A stretch of 64,000 nt of DNA from G965205255 sp965205255 (lineage in GTDB: Bacteria; Pseudomonadota; Gammaproteobacteria; Pseudomonadales; Endozoicomonadaceae): positions 3,100,001 through 3,164,000 of the forward strand of contig OZ242051.1 in NCBI GenBank assembly GCA_965205255.1. The letters run 5' to 3'. The position numbers and the translations under genes were made by a program. Position 1 is the first letter of the stretch. Each line of letters begins with the position of its first letter. This document shows positions 19,358 through 27,773 of this stretch, in pieces. The notes beneath the pieces are model-generated. The model had not been told where the DNA came from. It saw only the letters and a list, made by a program, of their open reading frames with translations, and ran no database searches.

Positions 19358-20617
19358 ATGAACATAACCAAAATCCCTCTGATGCTAGCCATTATCCCAA
19401 CCCTAAGCGCAACAGGTCACGCTCAAAATTCTAACTTGATTATTGCTTCCTCACCCACCTTTCTACCGAGCTATGACAGCCAACCCATCACCCCCCAAAC
19501 ATGGGAAGAAGTGGACTTTGTTTACTACCATGATTTTCCTTGTAAGGTGACCTGTATTGATAAGATAATCCCCGGCTGCAGAAAAGCCAATAGTGATCGT
19601 GGAAAAGTTGTTCTGCGTTGTACGGAACATATGAACCTGCTACGTCCCAAAACCATGGTCAGGCAGTGGCTGCAGGAACAAAAGAAACAAGGCCAAGTCT
19701 CGGTAACAATTAAAGAGTTTGGGGTTAACAATGTACATGGATATATTACCGGTATTAAACCCACTACAGTAAATACCACCCACCTTGATATTAACAAGAG
19801 CCATCAAAGCCCCGCCATCTCCTTCTTTGGTCGACATGTGCTAAAAGTGAGAACCTATCAGTTCAAAGATGTCAACACGGAACAGATCATTAGCATCTCG
19901 GCAACCCCTGAACATAGGTTTTATGTAAAAAATTACAATGCTTTTGTCCCTATACAGGATTTGTCACCCAAAGATAACTTAATTAGTGTCACAGGCCATC
20001 AGATTCACCTGCTCTGTAAAGGTAACAGAAACAGTCACTGCGGGGTGAGTTATGGGGTAAAGGGAGTCCCTGTAGAGGTGTATAATCTGGAGATATATCA
20101 AAGGCACAGATATTTTGTAGGAAAAGGACAGATCCTAGTGCATAATGTATGTCACACATGCGAAACATGCGGGGAAAATTTTAGTGAATTAAGACTATTA
20201 AAGATCCATAGGCGTGTGCATACTAAAGAAAAACCCTATGCGTGCAATTTTTCAGGATGTGATTACAGGGCAACCCAAAAATCCAATCTAAAGCGCCATA
20301 TGCGCATGCACACTGGAGAGAAACTCTTTAAGTGCGATATCTGTCAGTCCTCTTTTACTCGGAAGAGGAGCTTGGATATACATTTTGACAGTAAATTTCA
20401 TAAATATAATGTTATTATCAACCAGCCCGGTTTTATTCCAGAAGTACTCCCATTAATACCTCAGTCTAATCTTATAGATAGAGTGCCCCTTATACCATTA
20501 CAACCACCTGTATCAGAGGCAGAGGCTTCAGGTGTTATTCTAAGCAACGAAGATCCGACATTTGATGTTCCAAAGGACAGTATGGACATGCTTATGGAGC
20601 ATGCGAGCAAGCAATAA
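19358..20617 (+). CDS. HINT-C2H2 zinc-finger protein, array copy 12
   Basis: Carrier almost identical to copy 11 (ISVTGHQ for ISATGHQ). LVHN is followed by Val-Cys-His. Contacts (-1,2,3,6) are E-R-L-I, Q-S-N-R and R-R-S-I. Finger 1 matches copy 7, and finger 3 with its DIHFDSKFH end matches copy 14. The tail lacks the PGNSALSSG stretch and ends DSMDMLMEHASKQ, like copy 9. Confidence 0.91.
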   Translation: MNITKIPLMLAIIPTLSATGHAQNSNLIIASSPTFLPSYDSQPITPQTWEEVDFVYYHDFPCKVTCIDKIIPGCRKANSDRGKVVLRCTEHMNLLRPKTMVRQWLQEQKKQGQVSVTIKEFGVNNVHGYITGIKPTTVNTTHLDINKSHQSPAISFFGRHVLKVRTYQFKDVNTEQIISISATPEHRFYVKNYNAFVPIQDLSPKDNLISVTGHQIHLLCKGNRNSHCGVSYGVKGVPVEVYNLEIYQRHRYFVGKGQILVHNVCHTCETCGENFSELRLLKIHRRVHTKEKPYACNFSGCDYRATQKSNLKRHMRMHTGEKLFKCDICQSSFTRKRSLDIHFDSKFHKYNVIINQPGFIPEVLPLIPQSNLIDRVPLIPLQPPVSEAEASGVILSNEDPTFDVPKDSMDMLMEHASKQ

Positions 20618-20802
20618 AAAGAATATCTGACGATGGATATTCGTAGACCCTACGGACTGAAATTATTTGAAATGATTTACGCTTTTCAAAAAACACCTGC
20701 AATTATTAGCTTATGGTTTGATAGAGCCGAACACTTGATTGAGAGATGATACCAAAACCTGCATGGTTTTTTATTAATTAAACTCTAAGTATGAGAAGAG
20801 CT

Positions 20803-20883
20803 ATGGATCTAAAATTTGCATGTATTATCCAAGCTAGAAGACTCTTGAAGCATAGATTCAACATCGCCTCCATCAAAAAATAG
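20803..20883 (+). pseudogene. Relic of dehydrogenase 5' end in spacer 12 (type A)
   Basis: Same relic, TTATCC subtype. One T is missing just after it (CATGTTAAG). The spacer is 20618-21117. Confidence 0.75.
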
Positions 20884-21117
20884 ATCATGTTAAGATAAGC
20901 TTAAATTATGAAAAAAAATTATTCACTGAGATAATTTATACTATTTTTAAGTAGAAAAACAGTAAATGGTCAATTATATGGTTTTTACGAGAGTTTATAA
21001 AGGTCGGTTAAATTGTGCTTATAAAGTACCATTTAGACGATAAAAAATTTTCTCTCCTCCTCAAAAAAGTTTGTATTATAGGTAACCAAACAGTACTGGA
21101 ATATCAATCTGTACCCC

Positions 21118-22407
21118 ATGAACATAACCAACATCTCTCTGACACTGGCCTTTACACTATCCCTAAGCGCAACAGGTCACGCTCAAATTTCTAACCTGAT
21201 TATTGCTTCCTCATCCACCTTTTTACCGAGCTATGACAGCCAACCCATCACCCCAAAAACATGGGAAGAAGTGGACTTTGTTTACTACCATGATTTTCCT
21301 TGTAAGGCGACCTGTATTGATAAGATAATCCCTGGCTGCAGAAAAGCCAATAATGATCGTGGAAAAGTTGTTCTGCGTTGTAGGGAATATATGAACCTGC
21401 TACGTCCCAAAACCATGGTCAGGCAGTGGCAGCAGGAACAAAAGAAACAAGGCCGAGTCTCGGTAACAATTAAAGAGTTTGGGGTTAACAATGTACATGG
21501 GTATATTACTGCTATTAAACCCACTACAGTGAATACCACCCACCTTGATATTAACAGGAGCCATCAAAGCCCCGCCATCTCCTTCTTTGGTCGACATGTG
21601 CTAAAAGTGAGAACCTATCAGTTCAAAGATGTCAACACGGAACAGATCAGCAGCGTCTCGGCAACCCCTGGACATAGGTTTTATGTAGAAAATAAAAATA
21701 CTTTTGTCCCTATACAGAATTTGTCACCCAAAGATAACTTAATTAGTGTCACAGGCCATCAGATTCACCTGCTCTGTAAAGGTAACAGAAACAGTCACTG
21801 CGGGGTGAGTTATGGGGTAAAGGGAGTCCCTGTAGAGGTGTATAATCTGGAGATATATCAAAGGCACAGATATTTTGTAGGAAAAGGACAGATCCTAGTG
21901 CATAATGAATGTCACACATGCGAAACATGCGGGAAAAATTTTAAGACATCAGCACGATTAAAAATCCATGTGCGTGTGCATACTAAAGAAAAACCCTATG
22001 TGTGCAATGTTCCAGGATGCGATTACCGTGCAGCCCAAAAAGGCGATCTAACTCGCCATATGCGCAGGCACACTGGAGAGAAACCCTTTAAGTGCGATAT
22101 CTGTAAGTCCTTTTTTACTCGGAAGAGTAACTTAGATGTGCATCTTGACAGTGAACTTCATAAAAATAATTATATTATCACCCAGCACGTTTTTATTCCA
22201 GAAGAATTCCTATTAACACCTCAGCCTAATCTTATAGATAGAGTGCCCCTAATACAATTACAACCACCTGTATCACAGGCAGAGGCTTCAGGTATTATTC
22301 CAGGTAACTCAGCATTGAGCTCTGGGGTATGGAGCAACAAAGATCCGGTATTTGACTTTCCAGAGGACATTATGGACATTATTAGGGATCATGTGAGCAA
22401 GCAATAA
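21118..22407 (+). CDS. HINT-C2H2 zinc-finger protein, array copy 13, divergent signal peptide
   Basis: The signal peptide is the most diverged of the array (MNITNISLTLAFTLSLSATG) but keeps a hydrophobic core and the HAQ cleavage region. Block B is TPGH. LVHN is followed by Glu-Cys-His, the only acidic residue at that position in the array. Contacts (-1,2,3,6) are T-A-R-I, Q-G-D-R and R-S-N-V. The second linker is a canonical TGEKPF. The tail ends EDIMDIIRDHVSKQ. Confidence 0.91.
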   Translation: MNITNISLTLAFTLSLSATGHAQISNLIIASSSTFLPSYDSQPITPKTWEEVDFVYYHDFPCKATCIDKIIPGCRKANNDRGKVVLRCREYMNLLRPKTMVRQWQQEQKKQGRVSVTIKEFGVNNVHGYITAIKPTTVNTTHLDINRSHQSPAISFFGRHVLKVRTYQFKDVNTEQISSVSATPGHRFYVENKNTFVPIQNLSPKDNLISVTGHQIHLLCKGNRNSHCGVSYGVKGVPVEVYNLEIYQRHRYFVGKGQILVHNECHTCETCGKNFKTSARLKIHVRVHTKEKPYVCNVPGCDYRAAQKGDLTRHMRRHTGEKPFKCDICKSFFTRKSNLDVHLDSELHKNNYIITQHVFIPEEFLLTPQPNLIDRVPLIQLQPPVSQAEASGIIPGNSALSSGVWSNKDPVFDFPEDIMDIIRDHVSKQ

Positions 22408-22582
22408 AAAGAATATCTGACGATGGACATTCGTAGACCCTACGGACTGAAATAATTTACGCTTTTCAAAAAACACCTGCAATTATTAGCTTATGGTTTA
22501 ATAGAGCCGAACATTTGATTGAGAGATTGTACCAAAACCTGCATGGTTTTTTATTAATTAAACTCTATGTATGAGAAGAGCT

Positions 22583-22663
22583 ATGGATCTAAAATTTGCA
22601 TGTATTACCGAAGCTAGCATACTCTTGAAGCATAGATTCAACATCGCCTCCATCAAAAAATAG
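22583..22663 (+). pseudogene. Relic of dehydrogenase 5' end in spacer 13 (type A)
   Basis: Same relic, TTACCG subtype, with AGC-ATA in place of AGC-AGA, so it reads EASI. The spacer is 22408-22898. Confidence 0.75.
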
Positions 22664-22898
22664 ATCATGTTTAAGATAAGCTTAAATTATGAAAAAAAAT
22701 TATTCACTGAGATAATTTATACTATTTTTAAGTAGCAAAACAGTAAATGGTCAATTATATGGTTTTTACGAGAGTTTATACAGGTCGGTTAAATTGTGCT
22801 TATAAAGTACCATTCAGACGATAAAACATTTTCTCTCCTCCTCAAAAAAGTTTGTATTATAGGTAACCAAACAGTACTGGAATATCAATCTGTACCCC

Positions 22899-24188
22899 AT
22901 GAACATAACTAAAATCCCTCTGATGCTAGCCATTATCCCAACCCTAAGCGCAACAGGTCACGCTCAAATTTCTAACTTGATTATTGCTTCCTCACCCACC
23001 TTTCTACCGAGCTATGACAGCCAACCCATTACCCCCCAAACATGGGAAGAAGTGGACTTTGTTTACTACCATGATTTTCCTTGTAAGGTGACCTGTATTG
23101 ATAAGATAATCCCCGACTGCAGAAAAGCCAATAATGATCGTGGCAAAGTTGTTCTGCGCTGTACAGAGCATATGAACCTGCTACGTCCCAAAACCATGGT
23201 CAGGCAGTGGCAGCAGGAACAAAAGAAACAAGGTCGGGTCTCGGTAACAATTAAAGAGTTCGGGGTTAATAATGTACATGGGTATATTACTGCTATTAAA
23301 CCCACTATAGTAAATACCAGTCACCTTGATATTAATAGGAGCCATCAAAGCCCCGCCATCTCCTTCTTTGGTCGACATGTGCTAAAAGTGAGAACCTATC
23401 AGTTCAAAGATGTCAACACGGAACAGATCATTAGCATCTCGGCAACCCCTGAACATAGGTTTTATGTAAAAAATTACAATGCTTTTGTCCCTATACAGGA
23501 TTTGTCACCCAAAGATAACTTAATCAGTGCCACCGGCCATCAGATTCACCTGCTCTGTAAAGGTAACAGAAACAGTCACTGCGGGGTGAGTTATGGGGTA
23601 AAGGGAGTTCCTGTAGAGGTGTATAATCTGGAGATATATCAAAAGCACAGATATTTTGTAGGTAAAGCACAGATCCTGGTGCATAACACATGTCACAAAT
23701 GCGAATTATGCGGGAATGTTTTTAATCGGCCAGCAAAATTAAAGATCCATATGCGTACTCATACTGGAGAAAAACCGTTTGTGTGCAATTTTTCAGGATG
23801 TGATTACAGGGCAGCCCACAAATCCAATCTAAATCGCCATATGCGCATGCACACTGGAGAGAAACTCTTTAAGTGCGATATCTGTCAGTCCTCTTTTACT
23901 CGGAAGGGGCGCTTGGATATACATTTTGACAGTAAATTTCATAAATTTAATGTTTTTATCAACCAGCCCGGTTTTATTCCAGAAGTACTCCCATTAATAC
24001 CTCAGCCTAATCCTATAGATAGAGTGCCCCTTATACAATTACAACCACCTGTATCACAGGCAGAGGCTTCAGGTGTTGTTCCAGATAACTCAGCATTGAG
24101 CTCTGGGGTATGGAGCAAGGAAGATCCGGTATTAGATCTTCCAAAGGATATTGTGGACTTGGTTCTCGAGCAAGCGAGCAAGCATTAA
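22899..24188 (+). CDS. HINT-C2H2 zinc-finger protein, array copy 14
   Basis: LVHN is followed by Thr-Cys-His. Contacts (-1,2,3,6) are R-A-K-I, H-S-N-R and R-G-R-I. Fingers 1 and most of 2 are those of copy 15 (CELCGNVFNRPAK, RAAHKSNL), while finger 3 follows copy 12. The first linker is a canonical TGEKPF. The tail ends KDIVDLVLEQASKH. Confidence 0.91.
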   Translation: MNITKIPLMLAIIPTLSATGHAQISNLIIASSPTFLPSYDSQPITPQTWEEVDFVYYHDFPCKVTCIDKIIPDCRKANNDRGKVVLRCTEHMNLLRPKTMVRQWQQEQKKQGRVSVTIKEFGVNNVHGYITAIKPTIVNTSHLDINRSHQSPAISFFGRHVLKVRTYQFKDVNTEQIISISATPEHRFYVKNYNAFVPIQDLSPKDNLISATGHQIHLLCKGNRNSHCGVSYGVKGVPVEVYNLEIYQKHRYFVGKAQILVHNTCHKCELCGNVFNRPAKLKIHMRTHTGEKPFVCNFSGCDYRAAHKSNLNRHMRMHTGEKLFKCDICQSSFTRKGRLDIHFDSKFHKFNVFINQPGFIPEVLPLIPQPNPIDRVPLIQLQPPVSQAEASGVVPDNSALSSGVWSKEDPVLDLPKDIVDLVLEQASKH

Positions 24189-24373
24189 AAAGAATATCTG
24201 ACGATGGACATTCGTAGACCCTACGGACTGAAATTATTTGAAATGATTTACGCTTTTCAAAAAACACCTGCAATTATTAGCTTATGGTTTAATAGAGCCG
24301 AACACTTGATTGAGAGATTATACCAAAACCTGCATGGTTTTTTATTAATTAAACTCTAAGTATGAGAAGAGCT

Positions 24374-24454
24374 ATGGATCTAAAATTTGCATGTATTATC
24401 CAAGCTAGAAGACTCTTGAAGCATAGATTTAACATCGCCTCCATCAAAAAATAG
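24374..24454 (+). pseudogene. Relic of dehydrogenase 5' end in spacer 14 (type A)
   Basis: Same relic, TTATCC subtype. The spacer (24189-24689) shares with spacer 1 the leader variant GAACATTTATTCAGGAAGG and the TAG in GGAATAGCAATC, so copies 2 and 15 are preceded by the same leader type. Confidence 0.78.
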
Positions 24455-24689
24455 ATCATGTTTAAGATAAGCTTAAATTATGAAAAAAAATTATTCACTG
24501 AGATAATTTATACTATTTTTAAGTAGCAAAACAGTAAATGGTCAATTATATGCTTTTTACGAACATTTATTCAGGAAGGTTAAATTGTGCTTATAAAGTA
24601 CCATTCAGACGATAAAAAATTTTCGCTCCTCCTCAAAAAAACTTGTATTATAGGAAACCAAACTGTACTGGAATAGCAATCTGTACCCC

Positions 24690-25991
24690 ATGAACATAAC
24701 CAAAATCCCTCTGATGCTAGCCATTATTCTAACCCTTAGCGCAACGGGCTACGCTCAAATTTCCAACCTGATTATTGCTTCCTCATCCACCTTTCTACCG
24801 AGCTATGACAGCCAACCCATCACCCCAAAAACATGGGAAGAAGTGGACTTTGTTTACTACCATGATTTTCCTTGTAAGGTGACCTGTATTGATAAGATAA
24901 TCCCCGGCTGCAGAAAAGCCAATAATGATCGTGGCAAAGTTGTTCTGCGCTGTACAGAGCATATGAACCTGCTACGTCCCAAAACCATGGTCAGGCAGTG
25001 GCAGCAGGAACAAAAGAAACAAGGCCGAGTCTCTGTAACAATTAAAGAGTTTGGGGTTAACAATGTACATGGATATATTACCGCTATTAAACCCACTACA
25101 GTGAATACCACCCACCTTGATATTAACAGGAGCCATCAAAGCCCCGCCATCTCCTTATTTGGTCGACATGTGCTAAAAGTGAGAACCTATCAGTTCAAAG
25201 ATGTCAACACGGAACAGATCATTAGCATCTCGGCAACCCCTGAACATAGGTTTTATGTAAAAAATTACAATGCTTTTGTCCCTATACAGGATTTGTCACC
25301 CAAAGATAACTTAATCAGTGCTACAGGCCATCAGATTCACCTGCTCTGTAAAGGTAACAGAAACAGTCACTGCGGGGTGAGTTATGGGGTGAAGGGAGTC
25401 CCTGTAGAGGTGTATAATCTGGAGGTATATCAAAAGCACAGATATTTTGTAGGAAAAGCACAGATCCTGGTGCATAACACATGTCACAAATGCGAATTAT
25501 GCGGGAATGTTTTTAATCGGCCAGCAAAATTAAAGATCCATATGCGTACTCATACTAAAGAAAAACCCTATGTGTGCAATTTTTCAGGATGTGATTACAG
25601 GGCAGCCCACAAATCCAATCTAACTGCCCATATGCGCAAGCATACCAACGAAAGACCCTTCAAGTGCAGTTCCTGTGACGCCTCTTTTCTTTGGAGAAAT
25701 AGCTATATAAGACATATGAAAAGTAAAATTCATATAGGTGACTATAATATGCCAGAGGTTTATTCTACTCCAGAAGCACCGCCATTAATAACTCACCCCA
25801 TGCCTATGCCTATGCCTATGCCTATGCCTATGCCTATGCCTATGCCTATGCCCCAACGTTATTTTTATTATTACGTTCTTTCCCCTTACCCTTACCCTTA
25901 CCCTTACCCTTACACTTTAGATAGGCCTGTTATACAATTACAACCACCTGTATCACAGGCAGAGGCTTCTGGCGTTATTCCTGATAATTGA
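24690..25991 (+). CDS. HINT-C2H2 zinc-finger protein, array copy 15, Met-Pro and Tyr-Pro tail
   Basis: LVHN is followed by Thr-Cys-His. Contacts (-1,2,3,6) are R-A-K-I, H-S-N-A and W-N-S-R. After finger 3 comes a run of Met-Pro dipeptides coded by tandem CCTATG, then Tyr-Pro dipeptides coded by tandem CCTTAC. The protein stops at VIPDN, as in copy 2. The frame stays open beyond that TGA to base 26201, so only this one nonsense codon cuts off the usual C-terminal helix. Confidence 0.9.
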   Translation: MNITKIPLMLAIILTLSATGYAQISNLIIASSSTFLPSYDSQPITPKTWEEVDFVYYHDFPCKVTCIDKIIPGCRKANNDRGKVVLRCTEHMNLLRPKTMVRQWQQEQKKQGRVSVTIKEFGVNNVHGYITAIKPTTVNTTHLDINRSHQSPAISLFGRHVLKVRTYQFKDVNTEQIISISATPEHRFYVKNYNAFVPIQDLSPKDNLISATGHQIHLLCKGNRNSHCGVSYGVKGVPVEVYNLEVYQKHRYFVGKAQILVHNTCHKCELCGNVFNRPAKLKIHMRTHTKEKPYVCNFSGCDYRAAHKSNLTAHMRKHTNERPFKCSSCDASFLWRNSYIRHMKSKIHIGDYNMPEVYSTPEAPPLITHPMPMPMPMPMPMPMPMPMPQRYFYYYVLSPYPYPYPYPYTLDRPVIQLQPPVSQAEASGVIPDN

Positions 25992-26265
25992 GCATTGAAC
26001 TTTGGGGTATGGAACAACAAAGATTTGACACTCGATCTTCCAGAGTTCCTTGCTGACCAGGTTGTCGAAAGCATGCGATTAATCAAATATTTGACGATAG
26101 ACATCCATGGACTCTACGAACTGGAATTGTTTGAAATGATTTACGCTTATAAAAAACACCTGCAATTATTAGCTTATGGTTTAATAGAGCCTAACACTTG
26201 ATTGATAGATTATACCAAAACCCGCCTGGTTTTTTATTAATTAAACTCTAAGTATGAGAAGAGCT

Positions 26266-26346
26266 ATGGATCTAAAATTTGCATGTATTACCGAAGCTAG
26301 CAGACTCTTGAAGCATAGATTCAACATTGCCTCCATCAAAAAATAG
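26266..26346 (+). pseudogene. Relic of dehydrogenase 5' end in spacer 15 (type A, IS-interrupted)
   Basis: Same relic, TTACCG subtype, ending just 9 bases before the IS insertion. The spacer continues at 27549 after the element with AAGATAAGC, as in uninterrupted copies. Confidence 0.78.
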
Positions 26347-26371
26347 ATCATGTTTGGTAATCCCCCCATTA

Positions 26372-27217
26372 TTAACCGCTTTCAAAAGTAGAATTCAATT
26401 GCTCAAGTTTCTGTTTTGGGGTTATTCCGCCTAAAGCCATATTAGGCCTTTCATTGTTGTATTGCCAGAGCCATTGTGTTGCCGTTTCTCTGGCGTGATC
26501 CAGTGATTCAAACAAATGTTGATTCAGCCATTCATGTCTGACAGTTCTGTTGTATCTTTCCACATAAGCATTTTGTTGTGGCTTGCCCGGTTGAATATAT
26601 TGCAGCACAATACCTTTTTTCTTTGCCCATTGACGTATCTCAATACTGATATACTCCGGACCATTGTCGCATCGAATCCTTGATGGCTGACCTCGCCATG
26701 TCATAATACGTTCCAACGTTCGAATAACTCTTAAAGAAGGTAATGAATGATCCACTTCAATACCCAAACCTTCACGGTTGCAGTCATCCAGAACATTAAA
26801 CGTCCTGAAGTTTTTTCCTGTTGCCAGTGTATCCTGCATAAAGTCCATTGACCAGGAATTATTGATATTTGCAGGGACCTCTAATCTTTCTGGCTTATCT
26901 CGTTTTAATCGCCGTTTAGGTTTGATCCGTAGATTCAATGCAAGCTCGCAATAAATACGGTAAACCCGCTTATGATTATATGGACAGCCTTGAACATTAC
27001 GCAGATATAAAAAGCACAAACCAAAACCCCATGTGCGGTGTTCATTAGTCAGGCGCATTAGTTCATTGGCTATGAGTTCATTATCTGAACTCAGTACAGA
27101 CTTGTACCGATAGCAGGTTTCACTGATTTTAAAGCAGCAACATGCCGTTCGTATACTGATGTGACGTTTGTTTACTGCCCTTTGTGCCAGTACCTTTCTT
27201 TGACAGGGCTTTACCAC
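26372..27217 (-). CDS. IS3-family transposase OrfB (DDE integrase domain)
   Basis: Contains an IS3-type helix-turn-helix/HTH_21 region at the N-terminus and an rve integrase core. Likely catalytic residues are the Asp in SMDFMQD, the Asp in IRCDNGPEY, and the Glu in NAYVERYNRTVRHEW; the ending WLWQYNNERPNMALG is typical of the family. The listed start is a GTG at 27217-27215, but in this family OrfB is mostly made as a fusion by -1 frameshifting. A run of seven A followed by G at 27224-27217 (minus strand) sits in the overlap and is a suitable slippery site. Length is normal. Confidence 0.93.
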   Translation of the reverse strand: MVKPCQRKVLAQRAVNKRHISIRTACCCFKISETCYRYKSVLSSDNELIANELMRLTNEHRTWGFGLCFLYLRNVQGCPYNHKRVYRIYCELALNLRIKPKRRLKRDKPERLEVPANINNSWSMDFMQDTLATGKNFRTFNVLDDCNREGLGIEVDHSLPSLRVIRTLERIMTWRGQPSRIRCDNGPEYISIEIRQWAKKKGIVLQYIQPGKPQQNAYVERYNRTVRHEWLNQHLFESLDHARETATQWLWQYNNERPNMALGGITPKQKLEQLNSTFESG

Positions 27218-27477
27218 TTTTTTTCGATAGCCTCCTGAAGAATATCTGCTTTCAATCGCTCTTCAGCATACATCTTTTTTAAACGCCGGTTTTCTTCTTC
27301 CAGTGTCTTAAACTGCTTCATCAGCGAAACATCCATACCACCGTATTTTGCTCGCCATTTATAAAATGTTGCTTCGCTCATCCCATGTTTGCGACATATT
27401 TCAGCCACTGGCAAACCATTTTCACTTTCTTTCAGGATGTTAATAATCTGTGTTTCAGTAAAACGTGACTTCTTCAT
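27211..27477 (-). CDS. IS3-family OrfA (helix-turn-helix)
   Basis: 88 residues with a HTH_Tnp_1 fold (FTETQIINILKESENGLPV, then HGMSEATFYKWRAKYGG) followed by a leucine-zipper-like helix (LEEENRRLKKMYAEERLKAD). It binds the IS ends and, fused to OrfB, forms the transposase. It overlaps orfB by 7 bases with orfB in the -1 frame. An AGAGG ribosome-binding site lies 5-9 bases before the ATG. Confidence 0.92.
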   Translation of the reverse strand: MKKSRFTETQIINILKESENGLPVAEICRKHGMSEATFYKWRAKYGGMDVSLMKQFKTLEEENRRLKKMYAEERLKADILQEAIEKKW

Positions 27478-27773
27478 CGCAGACCTCTTTTCTCATTTCT
27501 TAACAGTCTACTTTTAAATACGGTTATTTTCTGGGGGGATTACCGTTTAAGATAAGCTTAAATTATGAAAAAAAATTATTCACTGAGATAATTTATACTA
27601 TTTTTAAGTAGCAAAACAGTAAATGGTCAATTATATGGTTTTACGAGAGTTTATACAGGTCGTTTAAATTGTGCTTATAAAGTACCATTCAGACGATAAA
27701 AAATTTTCGCTCCTCCTCAAAAAAACTTGTATTATAGGAAACCAAACAGTACTGGAATACCAATCTGTACCCC

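Larger units (their letters stand above)
26356..27544 (-). mobile_element. IS3-family insertion sequence, complete (1189 bp)
   Basis: The ends are a perfect 12-bp inverted repeat (GGTAATCCCCCC at 26356-26367 and its complement at 27533-27544), with weaker matching inward to about 30 bp. It is flanked by a 4-bp direct repeat GTTT (26352-26355 and 27545-27548). Uninterrupted spacers read CATGTTTAAGATAAGC, which confirms both the insertion point and the duplication. Two overlapping minus-strand reading frames encode OrfA and the OrfB transposase. The element looks intact and probably young. Assignment of an outermost T or C to the element is ambiguous by one base. Confidence 0.93.

Noticed and set aside
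25995..26201. 68-codon frame after copy 15 as a separate gene
   Set aside because: It is the in-frame continuation of copy 15 beyond its TGA, matching the tails of other copies.
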